A stretch of 64,000 bases of DNA, from positions 2,770,001-2,834,000 of the forward strand of contig BSDZ01000017.1 in the NCBI GenBank assembly GCA_030268105.1. The letters are read 5' to 3'. Position numbers and translations under genes: made by a program. Shown here in pieces: positions 12,833-23,970 of the stretch; the first letter of the stretch is position 1; each line of letters opens with the position of its first letter. The stretch comes from Volvox africanus. Taxonomy: Eukaryota > Chlorophyta > Chlorophyceae > Chlamydomonadales > Volvocaceae. Under the pieces are notes generated by a model. It searched no databases, was not told the origin of the DNA, and worked only from the letters and a program-made list of their open reading frames with translations.

Positions 12833-15069
12833 AGAACGTGGAATTCGGTGCACTGGTGCCGGCACAGGTGCTGTGGATAGATGGGCAGCTGTGAGGGGTG
12901 AAGGGACAGCATTGGCCCACCCTGCGCGCCAATAGGTGTCGCCAGCTGGTTGGCACCGAAGCCGCAAACCCATGGAAGAATCATTTTCAGGCAGTTAACG
13001 CAGCAACACCTGCCCAATCGTGCATGTTTTCCCTGCGTCCCAGGCAGGAGTCCCCCCTGAACATTAAGCTGTGTTTGCCCGAAGGCAGACATCGATAAGG
13101 ACCTGACTTGGTCAGCCTCGCATTCCTAGATGTAAGTACACGCTTTTTAAGAGGCTGCTCCAACTCCCGTGTTGCGTGCTCACGCCTCCTTCCTAGTGTT
13201 CTTATTTGCAGGTCATTTGCCACGATCTTACAGGTGACATTTGTGGGTACGTCTTGGACTAGTACTGAAGGCTTTGGTGAGCTGTGGTTTGTAGATACAC
13301 AGCTGCCGTTGCAGCGGTTGACATGCAAAGCAGTTTCTCCCCACCTTCCCAGCTTTATATAAGTGCAAGTTGATGAGTGGTGTGCAGCCGATCGCCATCC
13401 CGTTGGCTGATGCCTGAATGAGCGAAGAGAGTTGATGACCATGACTGACTGGATGAGTTTTCAGTTGATGTTCAGGGTATCATTGCATCTTCTTACCTCG
13501 GCATTCTGTGCATTAGATCTGAGCCATGGAAACCTACCCAGAACTTCTCTTGACAGTTATGCATCATTAGCCCCTATCCCGTGTGTGGGAGTCTTGCTAC
13601 ACTATGTTGTGCAATAGGGATGCAGATCTTGATGCCATGGGTGGGTTGCAGACCCCAGGCTTAACCTATGGAATGTTATTGTTGATCCAACAGTAGCTGT
13701 GCATGGTGGGAAATCTGTGGCACTGAAAAGACCGGATGACTTTTGAAGTAGTGTTATCAGAATCTGTTGGAAGCAAGATTGTCACCTTGTTGTACCATGG
13801 TGAGGAAATGGCGTCTGGTGCAGTCAGGGTGATTCTGAAATGTCTGAAGAGGACAAAGCTACTACCCTGGCTATGTACTCTGCCAGAGTCTCCAGACTCC
13901 TGTCCGTACCACCCTGGAGATTGCAATTTCTCTGGCTACTTCCCTACAACCTCGAACTCCCACCCTTTATAACCTGGAAATTGCATGCTTCCTCTCAGAC
14001 GCTCCGCCAGGGTTCCTTGTTCATTCCTCAGAGAATATTGGCATCACTAGTATCTCGTATGGATCTTGCATCTCTGATATCTATGGTATTTCTGGTTTCT
14101 CAGGCTGCTCTTGGTTCTCTAGAGTCACTGGTGTAACTGCTGTCCATGCACTTTCTGGCTTATTTTTGCATGCTGGATAGCTACAGGTTGTCCAGATACA
14201 TATAATATCCTGGGTTATCTACGGGTAGTGTCATGAATGGTTATCTTCCGATTGGGCCTTTGCTTAGGCGCACACAACTGAGGTACAACAATACACACAC
14301 AGACAAAACCCGCCAATCATGCCTTGTCCCCAGCACCCAGCAGCATATCATTTATGAAACCTCTAGCAATGATAAACCTCCCTTTTGAAAATGGAGATAA
14401 CAGAGAAAGGTTCGATAATTGAGACAGCAGAGGAAGGGGGATAGGAGTAAGGAATGGTCAAGAGTAGGATCTCCTCAATAGACTCCGAAGATAATGTTTG
14501 CTTGTTATCCCACTCCAAGCTGGTCATGCCGCCTGAAGCCAAGTGCAGTTCCCACCCCTTCCCATCCCATCCCATCCCAAAACCCATCCCAGATCACAAG
14601 TGACCACACATATACCACACATATACACAGGTTCTCACTGTTGAGTGAGTTGAAGTCCTTCGAAAGGTCATGTGTGATCCCTGCATGCCGAGCCATTCAC
14701 GCACCAGCAGGCCAATAGATGACTTGCAATAGCAAAATTTGTCAGCCGTGGGTTGTTCCTCTGCTTGAATTCCGTACATTGCCTTCATTCCAACCCGGTA
14801 CACCAGCTCCAAATAGTTAATGTTCGTAAAAGTTCATGTCCCGGCGTTAAAACCTGCAGTTCAAGCCCCGGTCTGCTGCCGTGCATAAATATAGAGATCA
14901 GCATTCATCCACTCCTCTAGGACACTCCATACACTACCGCCTAATGTATATAACCACCCCTACATCATTTAGCACTTTGTTCGCCTGCCATCTTGCAATC
15001 CTGCAATATTAATTATAATTCGCTATATTCTATAGTTCGTTAAGCATGAGCTGTTCGGCTGGGCTCATG
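12833..15069. other. Convergent intergenic region (IWR1 / repeat protein)
   Basis: This 2.2-kb stretch holds the 3' ends of two convergent genes. I see no convincing exon. Open frames around 13108-13362 and 13736-14136 resemble no known family. A (CCCAT)n stretch is present near 14555-14590 and AT-rich sequence near 14880-15040. Confidence 0.45.
13131..13135 (+). terminator. Candidate TGTAA poly(A) signal for IWR1
   Basis: TGTAA is the usual volvocine polyadenylation motif. This copy lies about 300 bp after the IWR1 stop. Five-base motifs occur by chance, so this is tentative. Confidence 0.35.
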
Positions 15070-18000
15070 TTATGTAGCTTCATCTCCAGTGTTCATTGCC
15101 GCCTCTTGTTCCACTGTTACATCATCACCACCCAAACTTGGATCTGTCTGCACATACTGCCTTTGATCTGCTGTGCCTTGTTGCCCAAACTTGGCATAAT
15201 ACTCTTGATACGCCTTGTATGCTTGCCAGTATGCTGCAGCCTGTTCGTCTGCCTCCATGGCCGTGCCAGCAACCGCATCATAAGATGATAAGGTGTAGGT
15301 TGAAGCCGGCGGCTGCACCTCGTCCGTCACATCAGCACCACCTGCTGCCACAGTATCCTCAGAAATGGTGGCTAAATATCCAATATGCGAGCCTGTTTCC
15401 GGCAGCTCTGATGATGCGGCCTGCAGACATGTCCCAGAAGATGCAGTTGCTGATTGCTGTGATGGCTCCGGTGGTGGCATCTCTGGTTGCATTGCTAGTG
15501 AAGTATCCTCCACAGCCTCCACAGCTTGCTGCTCTGCTTTCTCCATCAATTGCACCCTGGACTGCCCCATACTGGTTAAACCAGGCCCTGCCTCCAGGTT
15601 AGCAGCATCTAAAGAGGGTTGGCCAGCCTCAGAAACCTGATGGTGCAGGGACAAAAGGGTATGCTCATCTGTGTAAGGCCAGGTGTAACAGAAAGGACAC
15701 AGCACATGAAAGCTCTCTCAGCAGGTAGAGATGTGGAAGTGGAACACATGCATCCCTGCTACAGATGAACGCTCGGCAATGAACGCTCGGCAATTGTGTG
15801 GTCATCTACACAGTTGGCAATGCTTCATGTCCTCATGAGCATGAAGATGCATGCCAACTTTGCACATACTTGGGAAGGCAAATGTAGCCCTAGCCGGGAT
15901 GGAGTAATGGTACCCTGCAAATATCCTGCTGGCCACTAGAAAATCCTGCTGGTGGTCATATCCCCCCACCTTTGCTAGCAATTCTCCCACTGAGCCCTGT
16001 GTTGACCAGCCCTGCCTGTTTTTCGCCCCCTTCCGTCCCTCTGCATCCACATACGATCTCGATGTCAGCATGAATGCTTCATCAATTCCACGGCCTGAGC
16101 CAATTCCTTCCCTGCCACCTGCTACCTGTCAAGCTACCCCTTTCAGCTGTTCCTCCATCACCATCACCTGCTTGTCCTCCAGCATATCTTCCTGCTCCTT
16201 GGCCGCCACCGCCACCTGTGTATCCGCCTCATCCTCCACCACTGCCTGCATCTTCTTCATTGCCTCAGGGTATTCCTGAGCTGCAGCCATTGGCTGCCGC
16301 TTCTCATTCTCCTCTGCTGCCTGCTTCTCCTCCAGTGCTTCTGCCTGTTCCTCTTTTACCTTCTCCTCAACGGCCTGCATCTCCTCTTTCTCCTCCTCCT
16401 CTGCTGCCTGCTTCTCTGTCACTGCCTCTGGCTCCTCCTTTGTCTTATGCTCCTCCTCCGCAGTCTCCTTCAGCACCTCTGGCTGCTCTGTTGCTGTTGC
16501 CTTCTCCTCCTGCAGCACCTCCGGTTGCTCTGTTGCTGTTGCCTTCTCCTCCTCCTCCTCCAGCACCTCTGGCTGCTCTGTTGCTGTTGCCTTCTCCTCC
16601 TCCTCCTCCAGCACCTCCGGCTGCTCTGTTGCTGTTCCTTTCTCCTCCTCCTCCTCCAGCACCTCCGGCTGCTCCTCTATCACATCCTCCTGTGCTGCCT
16701 GCTCCTCCTTCAGCACCTCTGACTGCTCCTCCTCTTCCATTTCCTTCTGTGAGTCCACCTCCTCTCCTGCAGTCTCCTTCAGCACCTCTGGCTGCTCTGT
16801 TGCTGTTGCCTTCTCCTCCTCCAGCACCTCCGGCTGCTCTGTTGCTGTTGCCTTCTCCTCCTCCTCCTCCAGCACCTCTGGCTGCTCTGTTGCTGTTGCC
16901 TTCTCCTCCTCCTCCTCCAGCACCTCTGACTGCTCTGTTGCTGTTGCCTTCTCCTCCTCCTCCTCCAGCACCTCCGGCTGCTCCTCTATCACATCCCCCT
17001 GTGCTGCCTGCTCCTCCTTCAGCACCTCTGACTGCTCTGTTGCTGTTCCTTTCAGCTCCTCCTCCTCCAGCACCTCTGGCTGCTCTGTTGCTGTTCCGTT
17101 CTCCTCCTCCTCCTCCAGCACCTCCGGCTGCTCCTCTATCACATCCTCCTGTGCTGCCTGCTCCTCCTCCAGCACCTCTGGCTGCTCTGTTGCTGTTCCT
17201 TTCACCTCCTCCTCCTCCAGCACCTCTGACTGCTCTGTTGCTGTTCCTTTCACCTCCTCCTCCTCCAGCACCTCTGGCTGCTCTGTTGCTGTTCCTTTCT
17301 CCTCCTCCTCCTCCAGCACCTCTGACTGCTCTGTTGCTGTTCCTTTCTCCTCCTCCTCCTCCAGCACCTCTGACTGCTCTGTTGCTGTTGCCTTCTCCTC
17401 CTCCTCCTCCAGCACCTCTGGCTGCACTGTTGCTGTTCCTTTCTCCTCCTCCTCCTCCAGCACCTCTGGCTGCTCTGTTGCTGTTGCCTTCTCCTCCTCC
17501 TCCTCCAGCACCTCCGGCTGCTCCTCTATCACATCCTCCTGTGCTGCCTGCTCCTCCTTCAGCACCTCTGACTGCTCTGTTGCTGTTCCTTTCACCTCCT
17601 CCTCCTCCAGCACCTCTGGCTGCTCTGTTGCTGTTCCTTTCTCCTCCTCCTCCTCCAGCACCTCTGACTGTTCTGTTGCTGTTCCTTTCTCCTCCTCCTC
17701 CTCCAGCACCTCTGGCTGCTCTGTTGCTGTTCCGTTCTCCTCCTCCTCCTCCAGCACCTCCGGCTGCTCCTCTATCACATCCTCCTGTGCTGCCTGCTCC
17801 TCCTTTAGCACCTCTGACTGCTCTGTTGCTGTTCCGTTCTCCTCCTCCTCCTCCAGCACCTCTGGCTGCTCTGTTGCTGTTCCTTTCTCCTCCTCCTCCA
17901 GCACCTCTGACTGCTCTGTTGCTGTTGCCTTCTCCTCCTCCTCCTCCAGCACCTCCGGCTGCTCCTCTATCACATCCTCCTGTGCTGCCTGTTCCTCCTC

Positions 18001-21000
18001 CAGCACCTCTGGCTGCTCTGTTGCTGTTCCTTTCAGCTCCTCCTCCTCCAGCACCTCTGGCTGCTCTGTTGCTGTTCCTTTCTCCTCCTCCTCCTCCAGC
18101 ACCTCTGGCTGCTCTGTTGCTGTTCCTTTCTCCTCCTCCTCCTCCAGCACCTCCTGCTGCTCTGTTGCTGTTCCGTTCTCCTCCTCCTCCTCCAGCACCT
18201 CCGGCTGCTCCTCTATCACATCCCCTTCTGCTGCCTGTTCCTCCTTCAGTGCCTCTGCCTGCTCCTCTTCTTCTATTTCCTTCTGTGAGTCCACCTCCTC
18301 TCCTGCAGCCTCCTTCAGCACCTCTGACTGCTCTGTTGCTGTTCCGTTCTCCTCCTCCTCCTCCAGCACCTCTGGCTGCTCTGTTGCTGTTCCGTTCTCC
18401 TCCTCCTCCTCCAGCACCTCCTGCTGCTCTGTTGCTGTTCCGTTCTCCTCCTCCTCCAGCACCTCCGGCTGCTCCTCTATCACATCCCCTTCTGCTGCCT
18501 GTTCCTCCTTCAGTGCCTCTGCCTGCTCCTCTTCTTCTATTTCCTTCTGTGAGTTCAACTCCTCTCCTGCAGCCTCCTTCAGCACCTCTGACTGCTCTGT
18601 TGCTGTTCCGTTCTCCTCCTCCTCCTCCAGCACCTCTGGCTGCTCTGTTGCTGTTCCTTTCTCCTCCTCCTCCTTCAGCACCTCTGGCTGCTCTGTTGCT
18701 GTTCCGTTCTCCTCCTCCTCCAGCACCTCTGGCTGCTCTGTTGCTGTTCCTTTCTCCTCCTCCTCCTTCAGCACCTCTGGCTGCTCTGTTGCTGTTCCGT
18801 TCTCCTCCTCCTCCAGCACCTCTGGCTGCTCTGTTGCTGTTCCTTTCTCCTCCTCCTCCTCCAGCACCTCCGGCTGCTCTGTTGCTGTTCCGTTCTCCTC
18901 CTCCTCCTCCAGCACCTCTGGCTGCTCTGTTGCTGTTCCGTTCTCCTCCTCCTCCTCCAGCACCTCCGGCTGCTCCTCTATCACATCCCCTTCTGCTGCC
19001 TCCTGCTCTTTCAGTGCCTCTGCCTGCTCCTCTTCTTCTATTTCCTTCTGTGAGTCCACCTCCTCTCCTGCAGTCTCCTTCAGCACCTCTGACTGCTCTG
19101 TTGCTGTTCCGTTCTCCTCCTCCTCCTCCAGCACCTCTGGCTGCTCTGTTGCTGTTCCGTTCTCCTCCTCCTCCTCCAGCACCTCCGGCTGCTCCTCTAT
19201 CACATCCCCTTCTGCTGCCTCCTGCTCTTTCAGTGCCTCTGCCTGCTCCTCCTCCTCGTCCTCCTCAACTGCCTGTCTCTCCTTTAACACCTCTGGCAGC
19301 TCCTCTACCTCATTTTCCATATCCTCCTTGCCTGCAGTCTGCTTCTCCTTCACTGCCTCTGGCTCCTTCGTCACCTCATGCTCCACCTCTGCAGTTGTCT
19401 CCCTCAGCGCCTCTGGCTGCCCTGTTGCGGTTTTCTTTTCCTCCTCCTCGACCGCCTGCTTCTCCTTCAACACCTGTGGCCACTCCTCTATCTTGTCCTC
19501 CACTGCTGACTGGTTCTCCTTCAGTGCCTCTGCCTGCTCATCCTCCTCCTCGTCCTCCTCAACTGCCTGTCTCTCCTTTAACATCTCTGGCTGCTCCTCA
19601 ACCTTTTTCGCCTCCTCCTCCTCTGCAGTCTTCTTTAGCGCCTCTGTCTGTTTCTCTTCCTCATTCTCCTCCTGCTCTGCCGTCTCCATCAGTGCTTCTA
19701 GCTCCTCCTCCTCGCCAACGTTGACTCCCTTCTTCTCCAGCACTCCTGGCTGCGCATCTTCCATTTCCTTGTCTGCTGCCTGCTTCTCCTCCACTGCTCC
19801 TGGCTCCCCTTTAACCTGCTTTTCTGCAATTTCATTCAGTGCCTCTTGCTGCTCACCATCATCATGAACCTGCTGCTCTGTCAGCATCTCTGACTGCTCC
19901 TCCTTTTCCTCCTCCTCTGCAGTCTTCTTTAGCACGTTTGGCTGCTCCTCATCCTCGTCATGCTTGACTGTCTGCTTCTCATTCAGAGCTTCTGGCTGCT
20001 CCTCCCTCTCTTCTTCCTTCTCCTTGACATCCTCGACTACCCACTCCTCCTTAAACACCTCTGGCTGCTCCTCCTCTTCTGCTTCCTTCTCCTCGTCCTC
20101 CTTCACTAGCTGTTTCTCCGTCAGTGCCCCTGGCTGCTCCTCTTCCATTTCCTTTTCGTCTTCCTTGACCTTCTGCTTCTCCGTCAGCACCTCTGGCTGC
20201 TCCTTCCCCTCCTTCTCCTTCTCCTTCTCCTTGAACGACTGCTTCTCCTCCATCTCCTCCTCTGCTGTCTGCTTCTCCCTCAGCACCACTGGCTGCTGCT
20301 CCACGCACTCCTCCTCCTCTACTGCCTGCTTCTTTTGTAATGGCTCCTTCTGCTTCTTCTCCTCAGCTGCCTCCTGTCTCTCTTCAAGCTTCTGCTTTGG
20401 CTGGTCCTCCCCCTCCCCTTCTTCATCCTCCTTGTTCTCCATATGCTTTCCCTTAAGTGCTTCTGGCTGTTTATTCTTCATCATCTGCTTCTCTTCCTCA
20501 CCTGCCTGCTGCTCTTCCAGATCCTCCTCCACCTGATTCTCCCTGAGCAGCACGTCAGGTTGCTTCTCCCTTGCTGCCTGCCTTAGCTGCTCCCCCTCTG
20601 GTGACTGGCCCGCCTCCAACTGCTCCTCCTTCTGATGCTGCTCCCCCTCTGGTGACTTGTCCTCCTCCTTCCCATGTTTCACACGCTTGAAATGCCGCTC
20701 CCACTCCACCCTTGACACCTCCCTGCTAAACTCAGGGTCGTCTGCCAGCATAGCCCGCACCCAAGGTGGCATGTGTCGCACACCATTCCTCCGTGCGTAG
20801 TCACGAAGCTTGTTCATCTGAATGTCCAAGTCAACATCGGCATTACCAGAGCTGCTGGCTGAGGTGGCGGCCAAGGCCTCATCATCCTGCACCACCCCTT
20901 CTGCATTTTTGGAGGCTGACTCAACGCCATTTCCTGCTTGTGCAGGCAAGGCAGCATCCACCAAATCCCCTAGATGGTCTAATTGGGCTGTTTGGTAAGG

Positions 21001-23654
21001 CTCATGATCAAGTGTATCATCCTCGTCTTCCACCTGCTCTTTGTCGATATAATCGGTCACTGCTGGGCCAAAATTCTCCACCTGCTGAACATTAGGGATG
21101 AAAATACAGTTTGTGACAAGGCCATCATAAAAAATAAACCGGGAATTCAGCTTACATAGAGCTTACAAATTAGGAAATTCCGCCATGCAAAGCATGGCAC
21201 GAAGCGTACTAAGTGGGTTACCAGTGGGTAAGCAGCGACCGTCCCCAGAGTGCGCGTCCGAGAGTGCGTCTCTTTGCAAGCCAAACCACGAGTGGTTTGG
21301 CTTGCAAAGGCTTTCAAAGCAGCAACTAACAATTGGGCCACAATTCATAATATCTCAACTATTGTGTCATCTTGCCATGCTTTTACAACAAGACTGTTTG
21401 AGAATAAACAAGCGGCTGTCCATAAATAATGCACTCATTTCTGGCTCTAACCCAGGCCTAAACCAAGAAACTCTTTCAATCATCTTGCCTGATGTATGAG
21501 GGCTGCAACGACACCCTGTCCGTCTGTCGCACCATAGCATTTTCGCAAAAGGAATGGCAAGGCCCCTGTCCCCGCCTACAGCCCTACCCGTGCACCAGCA
21601 CCTACCTCAGTTTCGGCGCTGGCGGTAACAGACTTCTCATTCGGTTCCTCATTCAGTGCATAATATGCAACCTCGTCATAGTCCACAACTGTGCCGTAGG
21701 CCACAACCTCGTCAGAGTCCGCAACTGTGTCATAGCTCATGACCGTGCTATAGTCCTCAATCATGCCATAGTCCGCAGCCATGTCATCGCCCGAAACTAT
21801 GTCCTGGCCATGAATCTGCTCCGTCTCCTGCTGTCGTAATGCTTCTAGCCGCTGCTGTGCTGAATGCTCCTGCGGCTCCTGGTAATGCTCCGTCTCATCC
21901 TTCAAGAGTGCTGGCGGTACTTCTGCTGCTTGGGGTGCTTCAGGGCCTGTGCTGCCAGCCTGAGTTTCCCCTTTGTCGTCATCTTCAGAGATAAACACAT
22001 TCCGGTCGATGTTCATGACCGCTGGCAGTGCTTGATCAAGGCTTTCAGAGCTCCTGGAGTCCAAAGCCTGCGGAACAGTGAGCACGCCGCCATTAAAGTT
22101 GCACCTATAACAGGAACATCCGCAGCCCAGTATGACGTGCTAGTTCGCCCTGTGTTACCGTGGTGCGGTTTGCCACCTTACACTCTTCCTACATTTGTAA
22201 CAGACTATGTTAATACCTAATAAATATTAATAAGGCATTCCCTCCTAACATACTAAATATTATAAAGGCGCTTACCGTATAGCGGTATACACATAATATC
22301 CCGTACATTAGTACGTACAGTACATGGTTATGGATATGGATGTCCGTGTACGGCCAGATTTGTATCGCCAATCATCTGACCTCAGTGTGTATCAACACCT
22401 CCATGACATACGGGTTAAGTCGTTTCTCTCCCAAGTCGCCAGGTAGGCTGTTACAACAGTTGTTTGCAACACGACAAATAGGATGTTCTAGTGCGGGTAC
22501 ATCCATACACCCCGCGGCAAATCAAGCCATAGGGGAATGCGGAACACGCCCTCCTGGAGCCAATTGAAATGGGCACCAAAGCAGAGGTAGTACACACTAT
22601 CTTCCTGCCTAAGTTCCCACCACTTAACATAACCCTTCACAGTAGCGCACAGTAGCGCCCTGTAAGGAAAGGGAACCCCACCTGCTGCGGCAGCTTGGCA
22701 TCCCTGGCGCCCATGGTGTCGGTGCCTTCAAGGGAACATTTCACGTGGCCAACTGTAAGGTTGATAATCAGGACAAACAAGGCCACGGCTTGGCATTTAA
22801 CTCTTTCGCGGGGTGTGTGGCTTTCATCGATTATCTGACATGACATCGAGTCGGTCCTAGAAGAATGCCTTAGTTGCCATTTGACTTCCCCTTGCGGAAG
22901 TGCTGCTGTGCGGCAATCGCAATGCTCCGACATGATATCCACAAGCCCGTACACGTGTGTCTTTACCCGATGTCCACTTACCATCCGCAGCTGGCGCAGC
23001 TGCTTCGCCACCGTGAACGTCAGTCTGATTGCGCCGGGAATCTTCGGCTGGGGCGTCCCCTTGCGGCCCCAACTCCTGGATCTCAGCAGGTAACGACACG
23101 ACAGGTGCAGCCACCGGCGCAGAGCCTGGCCCGTACATTTCATCCAGGCTTGTATACGGCAGATCCGTCCCCTGCAAACTGTCGTCATCCTTATGCCGAG
23201 TTCCAGCACCACCCTGTTGTTCACTGTTCTCGATCACATGCTGCTTCTCGGGTCTGGATGGCAATCTGGTCCACCGCTGCTGCCGCTGCTCCTGCCGCTG
23301 TTCCCTTTCCAAACTGAAGCCTCCTTTCGTGCGGGGTTCAGCAGCGCCTGGTGCGGTATGCAGTGGGCGTTGTGGGTGGCCTGGACGGGGCCGCTCATGC
23401 TTCCGGCGCTGCCATGATTCCAGTGACTGCTTGACCTGAGGCTCCCGCTCTCGGACCTCTGCATGTACGTCCGGCTGCAGCTTTGGGGCATCCAGTTCTA
23501 GGTCTGGAACGGTTCGGCGGCTCACATCCGCAACCGGTGGCCGCCGCGTGGGCGGGACGTTGGGCGAGAAGACCGCTCGGTCGTCGAAGCCGCTGTCGGG
23601 CAACAACTGCTTCAGTTGGTCACGCACCAACGGTTCCGCCTGCGGAAATGGCAT
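15070..23654 (-). CDS. Large acidic protein with coding minisatellite; function unknown
   Basis: Model: exons 23654-22982, 22021-21606, 21081-16138 and 15636-15070, with phases adding to 2199 residues. The second acceptor (CCAG at 22022-22025) was chosen by phase and could be wrong. The ATG at 23654 opens MPFPQAEPLVRDQLKQLLPD. Exon 3 begins VENFGPAVTDYIDKEQ and contains a possibly folded patch (MNKLRDYARRNGVRHMPPWV, then DPEFSREVSRVEWERHFKRV). It then runs into more than 1400 Glu/Gln/Lys-rich residues dominated by about 16-residue units of type EQPEVLEEEEENGTAT. The last exon ends with AAYWQAYKAYQEYYAKFGQQ, similar to the W-x-x-YY motifs of FUBP/KHSRP RNA-binding proteins. I recognise no enzyme. 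A scaffold or nuclear RNA-associated role is only a guess. Confidence 0.7.
16480..19240. repeat. Coding 48-bp minisatellite with higher-order units
   Basis: The plus strand shows repeated blocks built from CAGCACCTCTGGCTGCTCTG, TTGCTGTTCC and (CTC)n. On the coding minus strand these give EQPEVL-EEEEE-NGTAT. There are several dozen copies, with longer units inserted at intervals that carry KEEQAAQEDVIEEQPEVL or AGEEVDSQKEIEEEEQ. Differences between copies are mostly synonymous or conservative (N/K, P/S), and length varies in steps of 3. The repeat therefore stays in frame and is probably length-polymorphic. Confidence 0.9.
21272..21309. repeat. Perfect 18-bp inverted repeat with 2-nt loop
   Basis: CTTTGCAAGCCAAACCAC at 21272-21289 is followed by GA and then by its exact reverse complement at 21292-21309. 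It lies in the intron between exons 2 and 3 of the repeat-protein gene. The arms show no mismatch. Confidence 0.9.
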
Positions 23655-23970
23655 GACAGTGAATTTTGCCCAACGTCATAATTAAGCGCGGGACAGATGG
23701 GCAGCTGCCGCAAATTTAGAAAGGCGCACGTCTGTGACGGCGTGGTTGTTCAGCGTGCCGGACGGAAGGAAGGAACTAACGCCACTACCAGCGCAAGCAC
23801 GACGATGCGCTTGAGTGTGAGAACGGGGCACGCCACGCGAGGTCAAGGATACCTAACGTGACGGGTCGGGAGGTGCACCAGCATGATCAGCGCAAAGTCC
23901 CCGAAAAGGGGCCTCAGTCGTAGAGTCCTTACCGCGGTCTGATGAGCGTGCGAGCTTTGGAAGGGTCAGC
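23655..23970. other. Short spacer between SEC20 and the repeat-protein gene
   Basis: Both flanking genes are on the minus strand. The 316 bp must hold the SEC20 3' UTR and the promoter/5' leader of the repeat-protein gene. No further structure was recognised. Confidence 0.5.

Noticed and set aside
14840..14880. Possible tRNA T-arm (GTTCAAGCCCC)
   Set aside because: No acceptor stem, D-arm or anticodon arm can be folded around it.
16074..19724. 1216-codon plus-strand open frame rich in Pro, Leu, Ser and Ala
   Set aside because: It is the exact antisense of the Glu-rich minisatellite exon. Stops are absent because of the repeated codon content. The minus strand has matching splice sites, consistent phases and non-repetitive flanking protein.
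22637..23224. Minus-strand 195-codon frame overlapping exon 1 of the repeat protein
   Set aside because: It is in a different frame from the ATG-initiated exon, which has a strong GTAAGT donor. Its composition is Cys/Arg-rich, as expected of a shadow.
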